NCBI RefSeq assembly: GCF_017311165.1
Contig: NZ_CP062973.1
Location: forward strand, 2,491,923 to 2,555,922
Origin: Psychroflexus sp. ALD_RP9
GTDB lineage: Bacteria > Bacteroidota > Bacteroidia > Flavobacteriales > Flavobacteriaceae
Length of the DNA: 64,000 nt
Direction of reading: 5' to 3'
Both the position numbers and the translations under genes were made by a program. Positions 44,298-53,212 of this stretch are shown in pieces; the first letter of the stretch is position 1; every line of letters begins with the position of its first letter. The notes beneath the pieces were generated by a model. It searched no databases. It had not been told where the DNA came from and worked only from the letters and a program-made list of their open reading frames with translations.

Positions 44298-44385
44298 AAT
44301 GGTTAGATTTTGGGTAAATATACAAGTCCTGTAATTTTAATCCTAACTTAAGCTAAAAGTCGTTTAAAAAATTTAAATTGTCAAC

Positions 44386-44973
44386 ATGAATTATTTAGCA
44401 CATCTTTATTTATCAGGTGATAACCAACAGATATTAATTGGTAACTTTATGGCTGATAGCATTAAAGGTAATCAATATTTAAAATACCCAAAAGGGATAC
44501 AAAATGGCATTTTACTTCACAGGTTTATAGATAGTTTTACAGATGCGCACTCGCTAATTATTGAGTTAAAACAATTGATGTATGATGATTTACATCACTA
44601 TAGCGGAGTTGCTATAGATGTGTTATTAGACCATATTTTAGCGAAAAATTGGTCTAATTACTCTAGGATTAAACTAGTAGATTTTGTACAGAGTTGCTAC
44701 AATATACTTCATGATAATTATGAAATTTTACCTGATAATGTAAAACAATTTTTACCCATTATGATTAAACACGATTGGTTATATAATTACAGAACTATTG
44801 AAGGAATTACACTCATTTTAAAACAGATGAACAATCGACTGAAACATGAGGTTGATTTATCAAAATCGGTTTACATCATGCAAAAAAACATTCAATTGTT
44901 TGAAAGTCATTTTAACTCTTTTATAGCTGAACTTAATCGGGAAGCTAACCAATTTCAATCTAATATTAATTAA
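44386..44973 (+). CDS. Acyl-carrier-protein phosphodiesterase (AcpH-like, DUF479)
   Basis: The 195-residue protein matches the AcpH family: MNYLAHLYLSGDNQQILIGN at the N-terminus, then FMADSIKG, GILLHRFIDSFTDAH and IDVLLDHILAKNWSNY, which supply the His and Asp residues of the HD-like metal site. AcpH removes the 4'-phosphopantetheine arm from ACP. The length is right. It is convergent with the MBL gene and overlaps its stop by four bases. The family call is solid; activity is inferred. Confidence 0.87.
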   Translation: MNYLAHLYLSGDNQQILIGNFMADSIKGNQYLKYPKGIQNGILLHRFIDSFTDAHSLIIELKQLMYDDLHHYSGVAIDVLLDHILAKNWSNYSRIKLVDFVQSCYNILHDNYEILPDNVKQFLPIMIKHDWLYNYRTIEGITLILKQMNNRLKHEVDLSKSVYIMQKNIQLFESHFNSFIAELNREANQFQSNIN

Positions 44974-45731
44974 ATTTCAATCATTTCTCCATCTTCAGGA
45001 ACAATTAATTTAACTGATTCTGGTATGCTTTTTAACTCATTTTTGAGTAATATACGTGTTGTTTTACAGTGATCAATCGCATCCATATGTATAGCAATTA
45101 TATGGGTAGGAAAGTTCAAATCTTGAATAAGTTGCTTAACTTCAGCTGCGTTCATAATAATGTTTTGGTCGTATTTTTCAGGAAATTCCGCTCCGCCAGA
45201 ATTTATGATGATATAATCTGGTTTTAAATCTTCAATGTTTTGTTTTATATGATCATTATAAATGCTATCACCCACAATATAAATCGAAGGCAAATTACCC
45301 GATTTAAAAAATAAACCAGTTACAGAACCCATTTCTTTAAGCAACTCGTCACGACCATGAAATGCTTTTAAAGTTTTAAAATTAATTTGATTCCAGCTAA
45401 AATTGACTTCAAAAGGAATTACATTATTAAAGCCTTTATTTTTTATGAAATTAAAATCAACATTCTGTACAAAAAACGGCAGCGATTTATCAATTACTGT
45501 CGCAGCTTGATCATCAAAATGATCGATATGTTTATGCGTTAAAAAAACTGCTTCAATATCGTTTAAAATTGAAGGAATAGAACAAGGTAAATCGACTATC
45601 GGATTTTTTGATATTGATGCAAATGATTCAAAAGTACAAGTTTTTGAAAACATCGGATCTATCAAAAATACCGAATTATTATAGGTAATTTTTAAGCTTG
45701 CGTTTCTAATTAATTGAATTTGATTTATCAT
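44970..45731 (-). CDS. MBL-fold metallo-hydrolase (UlaG-like)
   Basis: A 253-residue cytoplasmic protein (no signal peptide) with the metallo-beta-lactamase fold: FLIDPMFSKTC, the metal motif FLTHKHIDHFDD (HxHxDH), FHGRDE, IVGDSIYND and IAIHMDAIDH. It belongs to the broad UlaG-like group; the substrate is unknown. It overlaps AcpH by four bases on the other strand. The upstream T9SS protease ends in its own terminator, so it probably has a separate promoter, which I could not pin down. Confidence 0.86.
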   Translation of the reverse strand: MINQIQLIRNASLKITYNNSVFLIDPMFSKTCTFESFASISKNPIVDLPCSIPSILNDIEAVFLTHKHIDHFDDQAATVIDKSLPFFVQNVDFNFIKNKGFNNVIPFEVNFSWNQINFKTLKAFHGRDELLKEMGSVTGLFFKSGNLPSIYIVGDSIYNDHIKQNIEDLKPDYIIINSGGAEFPEKYDQNIIMNAAEVKQLIQDLNFPTHIIAIHMDAIDHCKTTRILLKNELKSIPESVKLIVPEDGEMIEI

Positions 45732-45741
45732 AGTTTAAACA

Positions 45742-45770
45742 TAAAAAAACCGCTTCAAATTGAAGCGGTT
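45742..45770 (-). terminator. Terminator of the T9SS protease gene
   Basis: ACCGCTTCA pairs with TGAAGCGGT over a three-base loop, with a T run on the minus strand. It lies 20 bp after the protease stop. Confidence 0.88.
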
Positions 45771-45790
45771 AAAATTAAAAATGTTAAACC

Positions 45791-48064
45791 TTATTTTACA
45801 ATAATTCGCTCAGTCATTTTTTGACCATTTTCAAAATCTAATTGTAACAAGTAAAGACCTTGTGGTAATTGATTAACACTTAACTGATTATTATCGCCAT
45901 TTTTTACTAACTGACCAGTTACAGAATACATTTTATAAGAATAATTTAAACCTGTTTTGTTCTGAATATTAATAACAGAATTTGATGGATTTGGAAAAAT
46001 TGAGACTTCTTGTTCTAAATTCGGTTGCTGAGTCGCTAAAGAAGACACCACGCTAAAAGAAGTAGTCTCTGAACTTGTAAAATTACCTCCAGCAAAAATA
46101 ACTTCATTTTCAGCGGTTACCAACTCGTATGAGCCTTGACCAAAAAAGCAGCAAATACCATCAGAAGCAGAATCATTTATCGTAAAATTATAACACTCAT
46201 CTTGTTGAACATTTAAACTTATAGAATAATTTTGAGTATCTGCATAAGGTGAATTTGGTCCTGATTGAATTAAATTACCACTCGAATCTCTTAATTCCCA
46301 AGTTGTTTCTTCACCATAATCATCTGTTAATAATTCAAAAGTAACAGCTGTGGTTACATAGGATTGTCCAGAGAAGTTATTAACGGTATTAGCATATGTA
46401 TTATCTGTAGGGTTATTATCAACATTGTTATTAACTGAAGTGATTGCAGCCTGAACCGAAGTTGAACCATTAATATTTAATGTTGGCTGAGTGATAATTA
46501 CTGTGGCATCCGGTGCTAAATTACCAGTCCAATTTAAATTTACTGGTGTCGCCGAACCGACTTGATAGCTAAAATCAATTGAAGTAATTGTGTTACTACC
46601 TACATTTTTAACTTTAAAAATTGGCTCTGCAGTAGTGCCACAAACTTCGCTATCTAATTCATTTACTATTAAACGAGCATCATTTGTAAAAACTTGTGCT
46701 GCTGGATATTGGTCAATAATTACTTCGCCTGTATTATTAGGATCTAACCAGTCTTTAAGACGTGTTGATGCTGTATTACCAAAATCCCATGAGACATCAA
46801 AACGACCGTAAAAATCATAGGCACCATTATTAGAAGTTCCGTTACAAGCTGCAGCTCCACCAGCTAATTGGCCTACAATTCTACCGTTTTCATCAAACAA
46901 AGCAGAGCCTGAAGAGCCTGGTTCGGTTACACCTTGCTCCCATTCATTAATATACCAGACTTCTGTATTTGGTTCAAAATTGAAACTTAATGAGGTTTGA
47001 AACGGGCCATTATCATCACGACATATTTTCATAATATCTCCATCAGGATGGTGGATGCCAACAACATAATCAGGCGAATTACCAGAACGATCCCAACCAG
47101 CCCAAACTAAATCCCAAGAATCTGGTAAATTAGGCGAAATTTCAAGTAATGCCATATCTGATTTTGCATTACTCGCTCTTAAAGTTGCACCACTAGCAGT
47201 TTGATTAAAACTTCCACTTGTTGAGCCTGATGTGGTTGCACAAGAAGGATTTGGACTTATCCAATTAAAACGAAACGCCCAATTTGAAACGCCGCCACCT
47301 AAACAGTGATTTGCCGTTAAAAAATATTGCGTGCCGTCATTTGCCGTATTATTAATTAATGTTCCTGTACAAAAGCCAGAACCACCAACAACAGTCATAG
47401 CTACAGAACGTTTTAATTCATCTTTAAGGTCGTCAAAATCTGAACCAACGCCACAATCAACATCAATATTACAATCGCCTGAAGTGTTTAAAGCTTTAGC
47501 AGATTTAAACTGAGCTGCTGAACGATATCCATGAACTACGGCAGAAATATTTAATAAGCCTTGACCAAGGCTAGATTCGGGTTCAAAATATTCTACAATA
47601 ACAGTATCTCCATCAACTAACCAAGAACCAAAATTTAGGTCTGCTCTATTTTGAGAACTTGTATAAGCCCCTAAAACATCAGTTTTATCTTCGTTATAAA
47701 AATAAAGTGTGGCTCCATCAGGTAGTTTGTACTGATCGAAAAGAAAATTTAGAGTCTTTGCTCCTTCCGAGTGAAATTTAAGTAACCAAAGACGACCGCC
47801 AGATTCGAGGTTAAACCACTGCCCAGAATTGTCTAAGCCGTAGCTAACACTAAAATCATAACCGAAACGCCATGGGACATTTCGCTTTTTATCGTTGACT
47901 TTGTCTTCGGCTTTAACAGCCTCTAAATCAAAATCTGGCATTGCAATAGTTGGTATCTCGTCTAAATTGATAGACTTCCAACTTTTAGGTTGGCCAGAAT
48001 TGGTGACTTGAGCAAAGCTTGCACTTGCAAACACAAAAAATAATATAGGTAAAAGTTTACGCAT
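45791..48064 (-). CDS. Secreted trypsin-like serine endopeptidase with T9SS sorting domain
   Basis: The 757-residue protein has a Sec signal (MRKLLPILFFVFASASFAQ), an N-terminal propeptide-like region to about 210, and a chymotrypsin-fold protease (about 215-450) with His253 in FLTANHCLGGG, Asp303 in AKSDMALLEIS and Ser385 in EPGSSGSALFDE. It resembles lysyl endopeptidases. Then come a beta-sandwich (about 460-560), a second beta-domain (about 565-670) and the type A T9SS sorting domain, from IFPNPSNSVINIQ to QKMTERIIVK. It is exported to the surface or medium by the system that PorX helps regulate. Cleavage specificity is not shown. Confidence 0.92.
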   Translation of the reverse strand: MRKLLPILFFVFASASFAQVTNSGQPKSWKSINLDEIPTIAMPDFDLEAVKAEDKVNDKKRNVPWRFGYDFSVSYGLDNSGQWFNLESGGRLWLLKFHSEGAKTLNFLFDQYKLPDGATLYFYNEDKTDVLGAYTSSQNRADLNFGSWLVDGDTVIVEYFEPESSLGQGLLNISAVVHGYRSAAQFKSAKALNTSGDCNIDVDCGVGSDFDDLKDELKRSVAMTVVGGSGFCTGTLINNTANDGTQYFLTANHCLGGGVSNWAFRFNWISPNPSCATTSGSTSGSFNQTASGATLRASNAKSDMALLEISPNLPDSWDLVWAGWDRSGNSPDYVVGIHHPDGDIMKICRDDNGPFQTSLSFNFEPNTEVWYINEWEQGVTEPGSSGSALFDENGRIVGQLAGGAAACNGTSNNGAYDFYGRFDVSWDFGNTASTRLKDWLDPNNTGEVIIDQYPAAQVFTNDARLIVNELDSEVCGTTAEPIFKVKNVGSNTITSIDFSYQVGSATPVNLNWTGNLAPDATVIITQPTLNINGSTSVQAAITSVNNNVDNNPTDNTYANTVNNFSGQSYVTTAVTFELLTDDYGEETTWELRDSSGNLIQSGPNSPYADTQNYSISLNVQQDECYNFTINDSASDGICCFFGQGSYELVTAENEVIFAGGNFTSSETTSFSVVSSLATQQPNLEQEVSIFPNPSNSVINIQNKTGLNYSYKMYSVTGQLVKNGDNNQLSVNQLPQGLYLLQLDFENGQKMTERIIVK

Positions 48065-48116
48065 TGTTTAAATTTTTAATTAAATCTTTGCTAATTTAAT
48101 TTAAACAATTGTAAAT

Positions 48117-48148
48117 AAAAAAAGTCGGTTGTTAAAACCGACTTTTTT
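48117..48148 (-). terminator. Terminator of queA
   Basis: AAGTCGGTT (48122-48130) pairs with AACCGACTT (48136-48144) around a five-base loop, with a T run on the minus strand, between queA and the protease gene. Confidence 0.88.
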
Positions 48149-48169
48149 ATTTTAAAAATGAGAAATAAG

Positions 48170-49219
48170 TTATAAAATCAACATTGCATCTCCGTAAGAG
48201 TAAAACCTATACTTCTCTTTGATGGCTTCTTTGTATGCTTTTTCCATTAAATCGTGACCAGCAAAAGCAGAAATCATCATTAATAATGTTGATTTTGGCA
48301 TGTGAAAGTTTGTAACCATACAATTGGCAATACTAAAGTCGTAAGGAGGAAAAATAAATTTATTAGTCCAACCATTATATTCATTTAAGCGTTGGTTAGA
48401 ACTTACAGCACTTTCTATTGTTCGCATTACTGTTGTTCCTACTGCACAAACTCGTTTTTTGTTATCTAAAGCTGTATTAATGGTTTTAGTGGCTTTTTCA
48501 TCTATCATGATCTCTTCAGAGTCCATTTTATGTTTCGATAAATCTTCAACTTCAACTGGATTAAAAGTTCCTAAACCAATGTGTAAAGTAACTTCAGCAA
48601 AATTTATTCCTTTAATTTCAAGACGCTTCATCAAATGTTTTGAAAAATGTAATCCTGCTGTTGGTGCGGCAACTGCTCCTTCTTTTTTAGCATAAATGGT
48701 CTGGTAGCGGTCTTCATCTTCTGGTTGAACATCACGTTTGATGTATTTAGGTAAAGGAGTTTCTCCTAAATCATTTAATTTTTTTCTAAAATCTTGGTAT
48801 GAACCATCATAAAGAAAGCGAAGTGTTCTACCTCGAGAAGTTGTATTGTCAATTACCTCTGCAACTAAACTTTCATCTTCTCCAAAATATAATTTATTCC
48901 CAATTCTTATCTTTCGGGCTGGATCTACAAGCACATCCCAAAGACGAGTTTCAGGATTTAATTCTCTTAATAAGAATACCTCAATTCTAGCACCAGTTTT
49001 TTCTTTATTACCAAAAAGGCGAGCTGGAAAAACTTTTGTATCGTTGAATATCATTACATCATCTTCATCAAAATACTCGATAAGATCTTTAAACATTTTA
49101 TGCTCAATCTCTCCAGTTTTACGGTTAACAACCATTAAGCGTGATTCGTCTCTATTTTCAGCTGGAAATTCTGCTAGTAATTCTTCAGGTAATTCAAATT
49201 CAAATTGCGATAACTTCAT
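48170..49219 (-). CDS. queA: S-adenosylmethionine:tRNA ribosyltransferase-isomerase
   Basis: The 349-residue protein starts with the QueA signature [20 protein letters not shown] and includes [30 protein letters not shown] and [19 protein letters not shown], and ends with [11 protein letters not shown]. QueA transfers and rearranges the ribose of AdoMet onto preQ1 in tRNA during queuosine synthesis. No other queuosine genes are in the window. The gene has a TATATTTG -7 box (49246-49253, minus strand) 26 bases before the ATG. Confidence 0.96.
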   Translation of the reverse strand: MKLSQFEFELPEELLAEFPAENRDESRLMVVNRKTGEIEHKMFKDLIEYFDEDDVMIFNDTKVFPARLFGNKEKTGARIEVFLLRELNPETRLWDVLVDPARKIRIGNKLYFGEDESLVAEVIDNTTSRGRTLRFLYDGSYQDFRKKLNDLGETPLPKYIKRDVQPEDEDRYQTIYAKKEGAVAAPTAGLHFSKHLMKRLEIKGINFAEVTLHIGLGTFNPVEVEDLSKHKMDSEEIMIDEKATKTINTALDNKKRVCAVGTTVMRTIESAVSSNQRLNEYNGWTNKFIFPPYDFSIANCMVTNFHMPKSTLLMMISAFAGHDLMEKAYKEAIKEKYRFYSYGDAMLIL

Positions 49220-49245
49220 TGTTTAAAGGTATTTATTAAATTTCG

Positions 49246-49253
49246 CAAATATA
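49246..49253 (-). promoter_or_regulatory. -7 box of queA
   Basis: TATATTTG on the minus strand, with TTGACA 21 bases further upstream, a longer spacer than usual. Confidence 0.5.
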
Positions 49254-49300
49254 CAACTTGCGGATAGGCGATGTCAAGTAAAGTGTTGTATTATTTTGAA

Positions 49301-50548
49301 TTATTTTGCAAAATGAGAAGTAATCCCATAATTATTAAGGTCTTCCCAAAAATGAGGATAAGATTTTGAGACTACATCTGGATTTTCAATTTTAAGTATT
49401 GTTTTTAAGGCAAGCGGAGCAAAAGCTAAAGCCATTCGGTGGTCGTTATAAGTTTCAATGATTTGATGTGATATTAATTTTTTATTGGGCTGAAGTTTTA
49501 AAGTAGAATCTGAAATTTCAACAAGAGCTCCTAATTTCTGAAGCTCAGTTTTGAGTGCTTTTAAACGGTCAGTCTCTTTAATTTTTAAAGTATGTAATCC
49601 TCTTAATTCACATTTAATACCTAAACCTAAACAAGTTACTGCTATAGTTTGTGCCAAATCTGGTGTTTTGATTAAATCGATATTGATATCAGAATAAAGC
49701 TTACTAAATTTGGTGAGTTTTATGGTTTTAGGGTCTACTTGCTCTGTTTTTACACCAAATTTTTTGTAGATGCTTCGCAAAGCTGCATCGCCCTGAACAC
49801 TATTTAACTTGAAATTAGTTAGCTTGACCGAGAAACCTTCAACTGAAAGTGCTACTAAGGCATAATGGTATGAAGCTGAACTCCAATCAGATTCAATTTC
49901 AATTGAAGTTGTTGCATTTAAATGAGATGAATGAACACATATTTCACTTTGATTAAAATCTACCCTTATTTTCTGCTGCTCCAATAAAGCTTTCGTCATT
50001 TCAAGATATGGTCTTGACGTAATATTTCCTTTTAACTTAATGCTTAAGCCTTGAGGAAATTTTGGAGCAATTAACATTAAAGCTGAAATATATTGACTAC
50101 TAATGTTTGCTTGAATACTAAGTTTGTTTTTGGTTAAATTTTTACCCCTAATTTTTAAAGGTGGATAGCCCTCATGATCTAAATATGAAATATCTGCGCC
50201 AAGATTTTTTAAAGCATCTACTAATGGTTTTATGGGACGTTGATGCATGCGTTTACTACCAGATATCACGAACTCTTGTTGATGCATTGTAGCGCAAAGA
50301 GCTGTTAGAAAGCGCATTGTGGTTCCTGCATGACCAACATCAATTTTAATAGTTTTAGATTCAGAATCTAACTGTTTTAATGCATTGATTAGGTGCTTGG
50401 TATCGTCACTATCTGAAAGATTATGTATGTTTATGCCGCCTAAAACATAATCGAGAATTAAAGCGCGATTAGACTCACTTTTAGAACCTGAAATTTGAAT
50501 GTTTATCGGAAACTTTAAAGTTGTTGATTTTTCTAAAAAGTTAATCAC
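49301..50548 (-). CDS. aroA: 3-phosphoshikimate 1-carboxyvinyltransferase (EPSP synthase)
   Basis: A 415-residue EPSP synthase of the shikimate pathway. Seen segments are QISGSKSESNRALIL (substrate-binding Lys and Ser), VGHAGTTMRFLTALCA (the GTxxR phosphoenolpyruvate loop), LKIKETDRLKALKTELQKLG and YNDHRMALAFAPLAL. The start is GTG at 50548, which overlaps the stop of the small membrane protein gene by 8 bp (GGTGATTAA), so translation is likely coupled. A chorismate mutase-DAHP synthase gene of the same pathway lies at 56560. Confidence 0.94.
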   Translation of the reverse strand: MINFLEKSTTLKFPINIQISGSKSESNRALILDYVLGGINIHNLSDSDDTKHLINALKQLDSESKTIKIDVGHAGTTMRFLTALCATMHQQEFVISGSKRMHQRPIKPLVDALKNLGADISYLDHEGYPPLKIRGKNLTKNKLSIQANISSQYISALMLIAPKFPQGLSIKLKGNITSRPYLEMTKALLEQQKIRVDFNQSEICVHSSHLNATTSIEIESDWSSASYHYALVALSVEGFSVKLTNFKLNSVQGDAALRSIYKKFGVKTEQVDPKTIKLTKFSKLYSDINIDLIKTPDLAQTIAVTCLGLGIKCELRGLHTLKIKETDRLKALKTELQKLGALVEISDSTLKLQPNKKLISHQIIETYNDHRMALAFAPLALKTILKIENPDVVSKSYPHFWEDLNNYGITSHFAK

Positions 50549-50801
50549 CTTTTTCCTGTTCTTTTATTTTCCCTTTAAATTTAAAATAAGTAACAATAAA
50601 ACCGTAAATACTGCCACTTGCTAAGCCACCGATGATTAATTTTAAAAACTCAAAATTTGCAAAACGAGCAGCTTTAAACTTATCAAAATTGAAGTCATAT
50701 GTTATTACAAAATCTACAATAATATAAACAACACAAAAGCCTATGGCTAAAGTGTAAACTGATTTCCAAAATCCAGGATAATTAATCACTTTTTTAAACA
50801 T
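50541..50801 (-). CDS. Small two-helix membrane protein, function unknown
   Basis: The 86-residue product has two membrane segments: about 13-32 (SVYTLAIGFCVVYIIVDFVI) and 52-70 (FLKLIIGGLASGSIYGFIV), with a positively charged C-terminus. It is conserved-looking because it sits tightly in an operon: 3 bp after the MazG-like gene and overlapping aroA by 8 bp. No motif suggests a role. Confidence 0.7.
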   Translation of the reverse strand: MFKKVINYPGFWKSVYTLAIGFCVVYIIVDFVITYDFNFDKFKAARFANFEFLKLIIGGLASGSIYGFIVTYFKFKGKIKEQEKGD

Positions 50802-50804
50802 AAA

Positions 50805-51131
50805 CTACTTCAGTTTTTTATTGTTATGATGGCGGTCATGGTCACGTTTGGTTTTAATATCTAGTTTTTTGTCGAATGACTTTTGCAAATCTACACCTGT
50901 TTGATTTGCAAGACAAAGCACCACAAATAAAACATCTGCGAGTTCTTCTCCTAAATCTTTTTCTTTATCACTATCTTTCTCGCTTTGCTCACCGTAACGT
51001 CTCGCGATAATTCTGGCAACCTCACCAACTTCTTCGGTGAGTTGTGCCATATTGGTTAGTTCGTTAAAATACCTAACACCATGATTTTTAATCCATTCAT
51101 CAACTACTATTTGAGCATTTTCAATATTCAT
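50805..51131 (-). CDS. MazG-like nucleotide pyrophosphohydrolase
   Basis: The 108-residue protein has the all-alpha NTP pyrophosphatase pattern: QLTEEVGEVARIIARR (ExxE) followed by LGEELADVLFVVLCLANQ (ExxD), which together bind magnesium. Relatives cleave canonical or damaged dNTPs to the monophosphate and pyrophosphate. It is the first gene of a three-gene set with the small membrane protein and aroA. TAGATTTG (51152-51159, minus strand) is a likely -7 box 20 bases before its ATG. Confidence 0.87.
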   Translation of the reverse strand: MNIENAQIVVDEWIKNHGVRYFNELTNMAQLTEEVGEVARIIARRYGEQSEKDSDKEKDLGEELADVLFVVLCLANQTGVDLQKSFDKKLDIKTKRDHDRHHNNKKLK

Positions 51132-51151
51132 TACTTAATATTTATAAAATC

Positions 51152-51159
51152 CAAATCTA
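51152..51159 (-). promoter_or_regulatory. -7 box of the MazG-like/aroA set
   Basis: TAGATTTG on the minus strand matches TAnnTTTG; -33 is not clear. Confidence 0.45.
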
Positions 51160-51204
51160 CTATAATTAGACGAGTTAATTAATTAAATTTTATTGAACAT
51201 GATA

Positions 51205-53202
51205 TTAAACTTTAGAGAGCACAATTTTTTCGTTTTCTTGGTCGACTATTGTTTGATAAAGTTCTTTAAGACTTTCGTAATACTCTGAAGGTAAAATACT
51301 GGCATTGATATTAAAAATCACTGTTAGTTGTATTTTAGTACCGCTAGCCATCACTAAATATTGATATGTACCTATTTGATTTGGAAGACCAATAACTTTT
51401 TTTTCAGGCACATAATCTATGGTATAGCCATCAGGAATTGAAATATTAAAAGTTTGTCTTAATGACCGAGGATAAGTAAAATCAATTGGGTAATTTCTTG
51501 TTTTATCTTTAAACGGATTTTCATCAGTTTTAAAAAACAGCATAGGAGTTATATATATTTTATCACCAATTACATCACTAAAAGAAGCTTTGGTTTTAAA
51601 CTGATAAGAGCGCATTACAGGTTTTGACAAGTCTTTAATAAACTTATTTGTAAAGTTACTAACTTCTATTCCTTCATAATTTTCTTTAAGAAGTTCTACT
51701 TGCTTATCTATGGGCATATTACTTCTAGAATTTCGATAACCTAATGCAAAATTTTCACAAAAAACTTCACGAACTTGGCCCTCTATTTCTCCATTATCTT
51801 TTAAAATTCCTGTTAAATTCGTATTAAGTTTTGATGGCGATTTTGGCATCAAATCAAATTGTTCTGAGTGTTCTTCACTGTAAATTATACGCCCTATCCA
51901 ATTTAAAACCCTTTTTGGTAAAACATTGGGTGCTGAGTAAGGTTCTGTAGCGTCTAAGTGGTAAGTTTTATTATCTATTATAGCCAAACTAGTGACGTAA
52001 TTAAAACCGCTAATGGTTGGTGAAAACGGAATTCCTTTAGCTATTGTACTACTTACCACTGGATAAGCCTCAATCCCTGCATATTTCAGCATGGCAGTTA
52101 ACATTAGGTTTATTTCGGCAGAATTTCCTTCCCCGTTTTCATAAATACGCTTTAATTTATCAGTACAAAAAAGTCGATTTTTATTATTCCATTTCATTTT
52201 CGATTTTACATGATTGAAAATTAACATTAAGCGGTCTAATTGATTTGGTGTTGAATTAACTAATGCATCAATATCATCTTCAAAGTACTTAGATTTTAGT
52301 AATTCTTTGCCAAAATCATCAGATTTCATAATTATTTTAGAAACATCTTTCCAAGTTTGGTTAAAATTTTTTCTTTTTCCTCTTTGCCCTAAGCCTTTTA
52401 CAGATGCTATTTCATATTTAACCGAAGTTTGATAATTACTAACATTATTAACGAAATTTTCACCTGTAATTTTTGGTACATTTTTAGCAACTATAGATGT
52501 AATATTTATCTTAGAAGCTATTTTACCTCTACTTGAGCGACCTGTGCTGTTTCCACTTCTATAGTAAAATTCTCCTTCTTGAATATCTGTATTCGTTTCT
52601 AAATTATGTTCTCCTCTAAAATATGGTCTGTATGCTAAATAAGTTGCTGGAGAAATTAAAACAAACTCTGAAAAATCTACAGGAATTTCTTTTTGGAATG
52701 TCCACTTTGGTAAAGAAGTTACATGTGGAGATTTAATAGTATAGCTAACCTCTATTATAGATCCCTCTTGAACATTTGGTAGCGCTAATTTTTTAAGGTG
52801 CCATAACTCGCTTGGTTCTTCTTCATATATGTTTCTATTTTTTATCTTGTCTCTAGTTATTTTCCCGTTTTTCAAATTGTAGACATAGCCTTTAATGTTA
52901 ATGACTCTTTCTTCTTCAGCATTAGAGTTTCCTACATAAAAAGGTATCATAATATCAGCTTGATTAAGCCCATCTTTAGTATAAATTTTGATTCTTGATG
53001 TTTTATTGAAGGTGTAATTCCATCCATCAGTAAATTCAAATGAAATTTCACCTTGATCAAATAAAACGGCTGCTGAAGCGGTTGAATCTAATGGATGAAC
53101 AGTTTGCTTTAAATCATTAATAGTGATTTTTTTTAAATCAGTTTGTGCAATAGTTGAAAGGGTTACACAAAATAAAAAAATACAGAAATTTGTAAAACGC
53201 AT
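51205..53202 (-). CDS. DUF3857/transglutaminase-like protein lacking the catalytic cysteine
   Basis: The 665-residue secreted protein has a signal peptide (MRFTNFCIFLFCVTLSTIAQ), a DUF3857-like beta-domain (about 40-280) and a transglutaminase-like fold (about 320-440). Where active members have Asp-Cys, it reads GEGNSAEINLMLTAMLKYAG, so the nucleophile position is Ser, while the His-Asp pair is kept in YHLDATEPYS. It is therefore probably not a transglutaminase or protease in the usual sense. It starts 10 bp after its active-looking neighbour, and the pair are likely co-transcribed. Confidence 0.85.
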   Translation of the reverse strand: MRFTNFCIFLFCVTLSTIAQTDLKKITINDLKQTVHPLDSTASAAVLFDQGEISFEFTDGWNYTFNKTSRIKIYTKDGLNQADIMIPFYVGNSNAEEERVINIKGYVYNLKNGKITRDKIKNRNIYEEEPSELWHLKKLALPNVQEGSIIEVSYTIKSPHVTSLPKWTFQKEIPVDFSEFVLISPATYLAYRPYFRGEHNLETNTDIQEGEFYYRSGNSTGRSSRGKIASKINITSIVAKNVPKITGENFVNNVSNYQTSVKYEIASVKGLGQRGKRKNFNQTWKDVSKIIMKSDDFGKELLKSKYFEDDIDALVNSTPNQLDRLMLIFNHVKSKMKWNNKNRLFCTDKLKRIYENGEGNSAEINLMLTAMLKYAGIEAYPVVSSTIAKGIPFSPTISGFNYVTSLAIIDNKTYHLDATEPYSAPNVLPKRVLNWIGRIIYSEEHSEQFDLMPKSPSKLNTNLTGILKDNGEIEGQVREVFCENFALGYRNSRSNMPIDKQVELLKENYEGIEVSNFTNKFIKDLSKPVMRSYQFKTKASFSDVIGDKIYITPMLFFKTDENPFKDKTRNYPIDFTYPRSLRQTFNISIPDGYTIDYVPEKKVIGLPNQIGTYQYLVMASGTKIQLTVIFNINASILPSEYYESLKELYQTIVDQENEKIVLSKV

Positions 53203-53212
53203 AAGTCTCTTT

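Noticed and set aside
48846..49226. 126-residue plus-strand frame opposite queA
   Set aside because: Serine-rich shadow of a well-supported gene.
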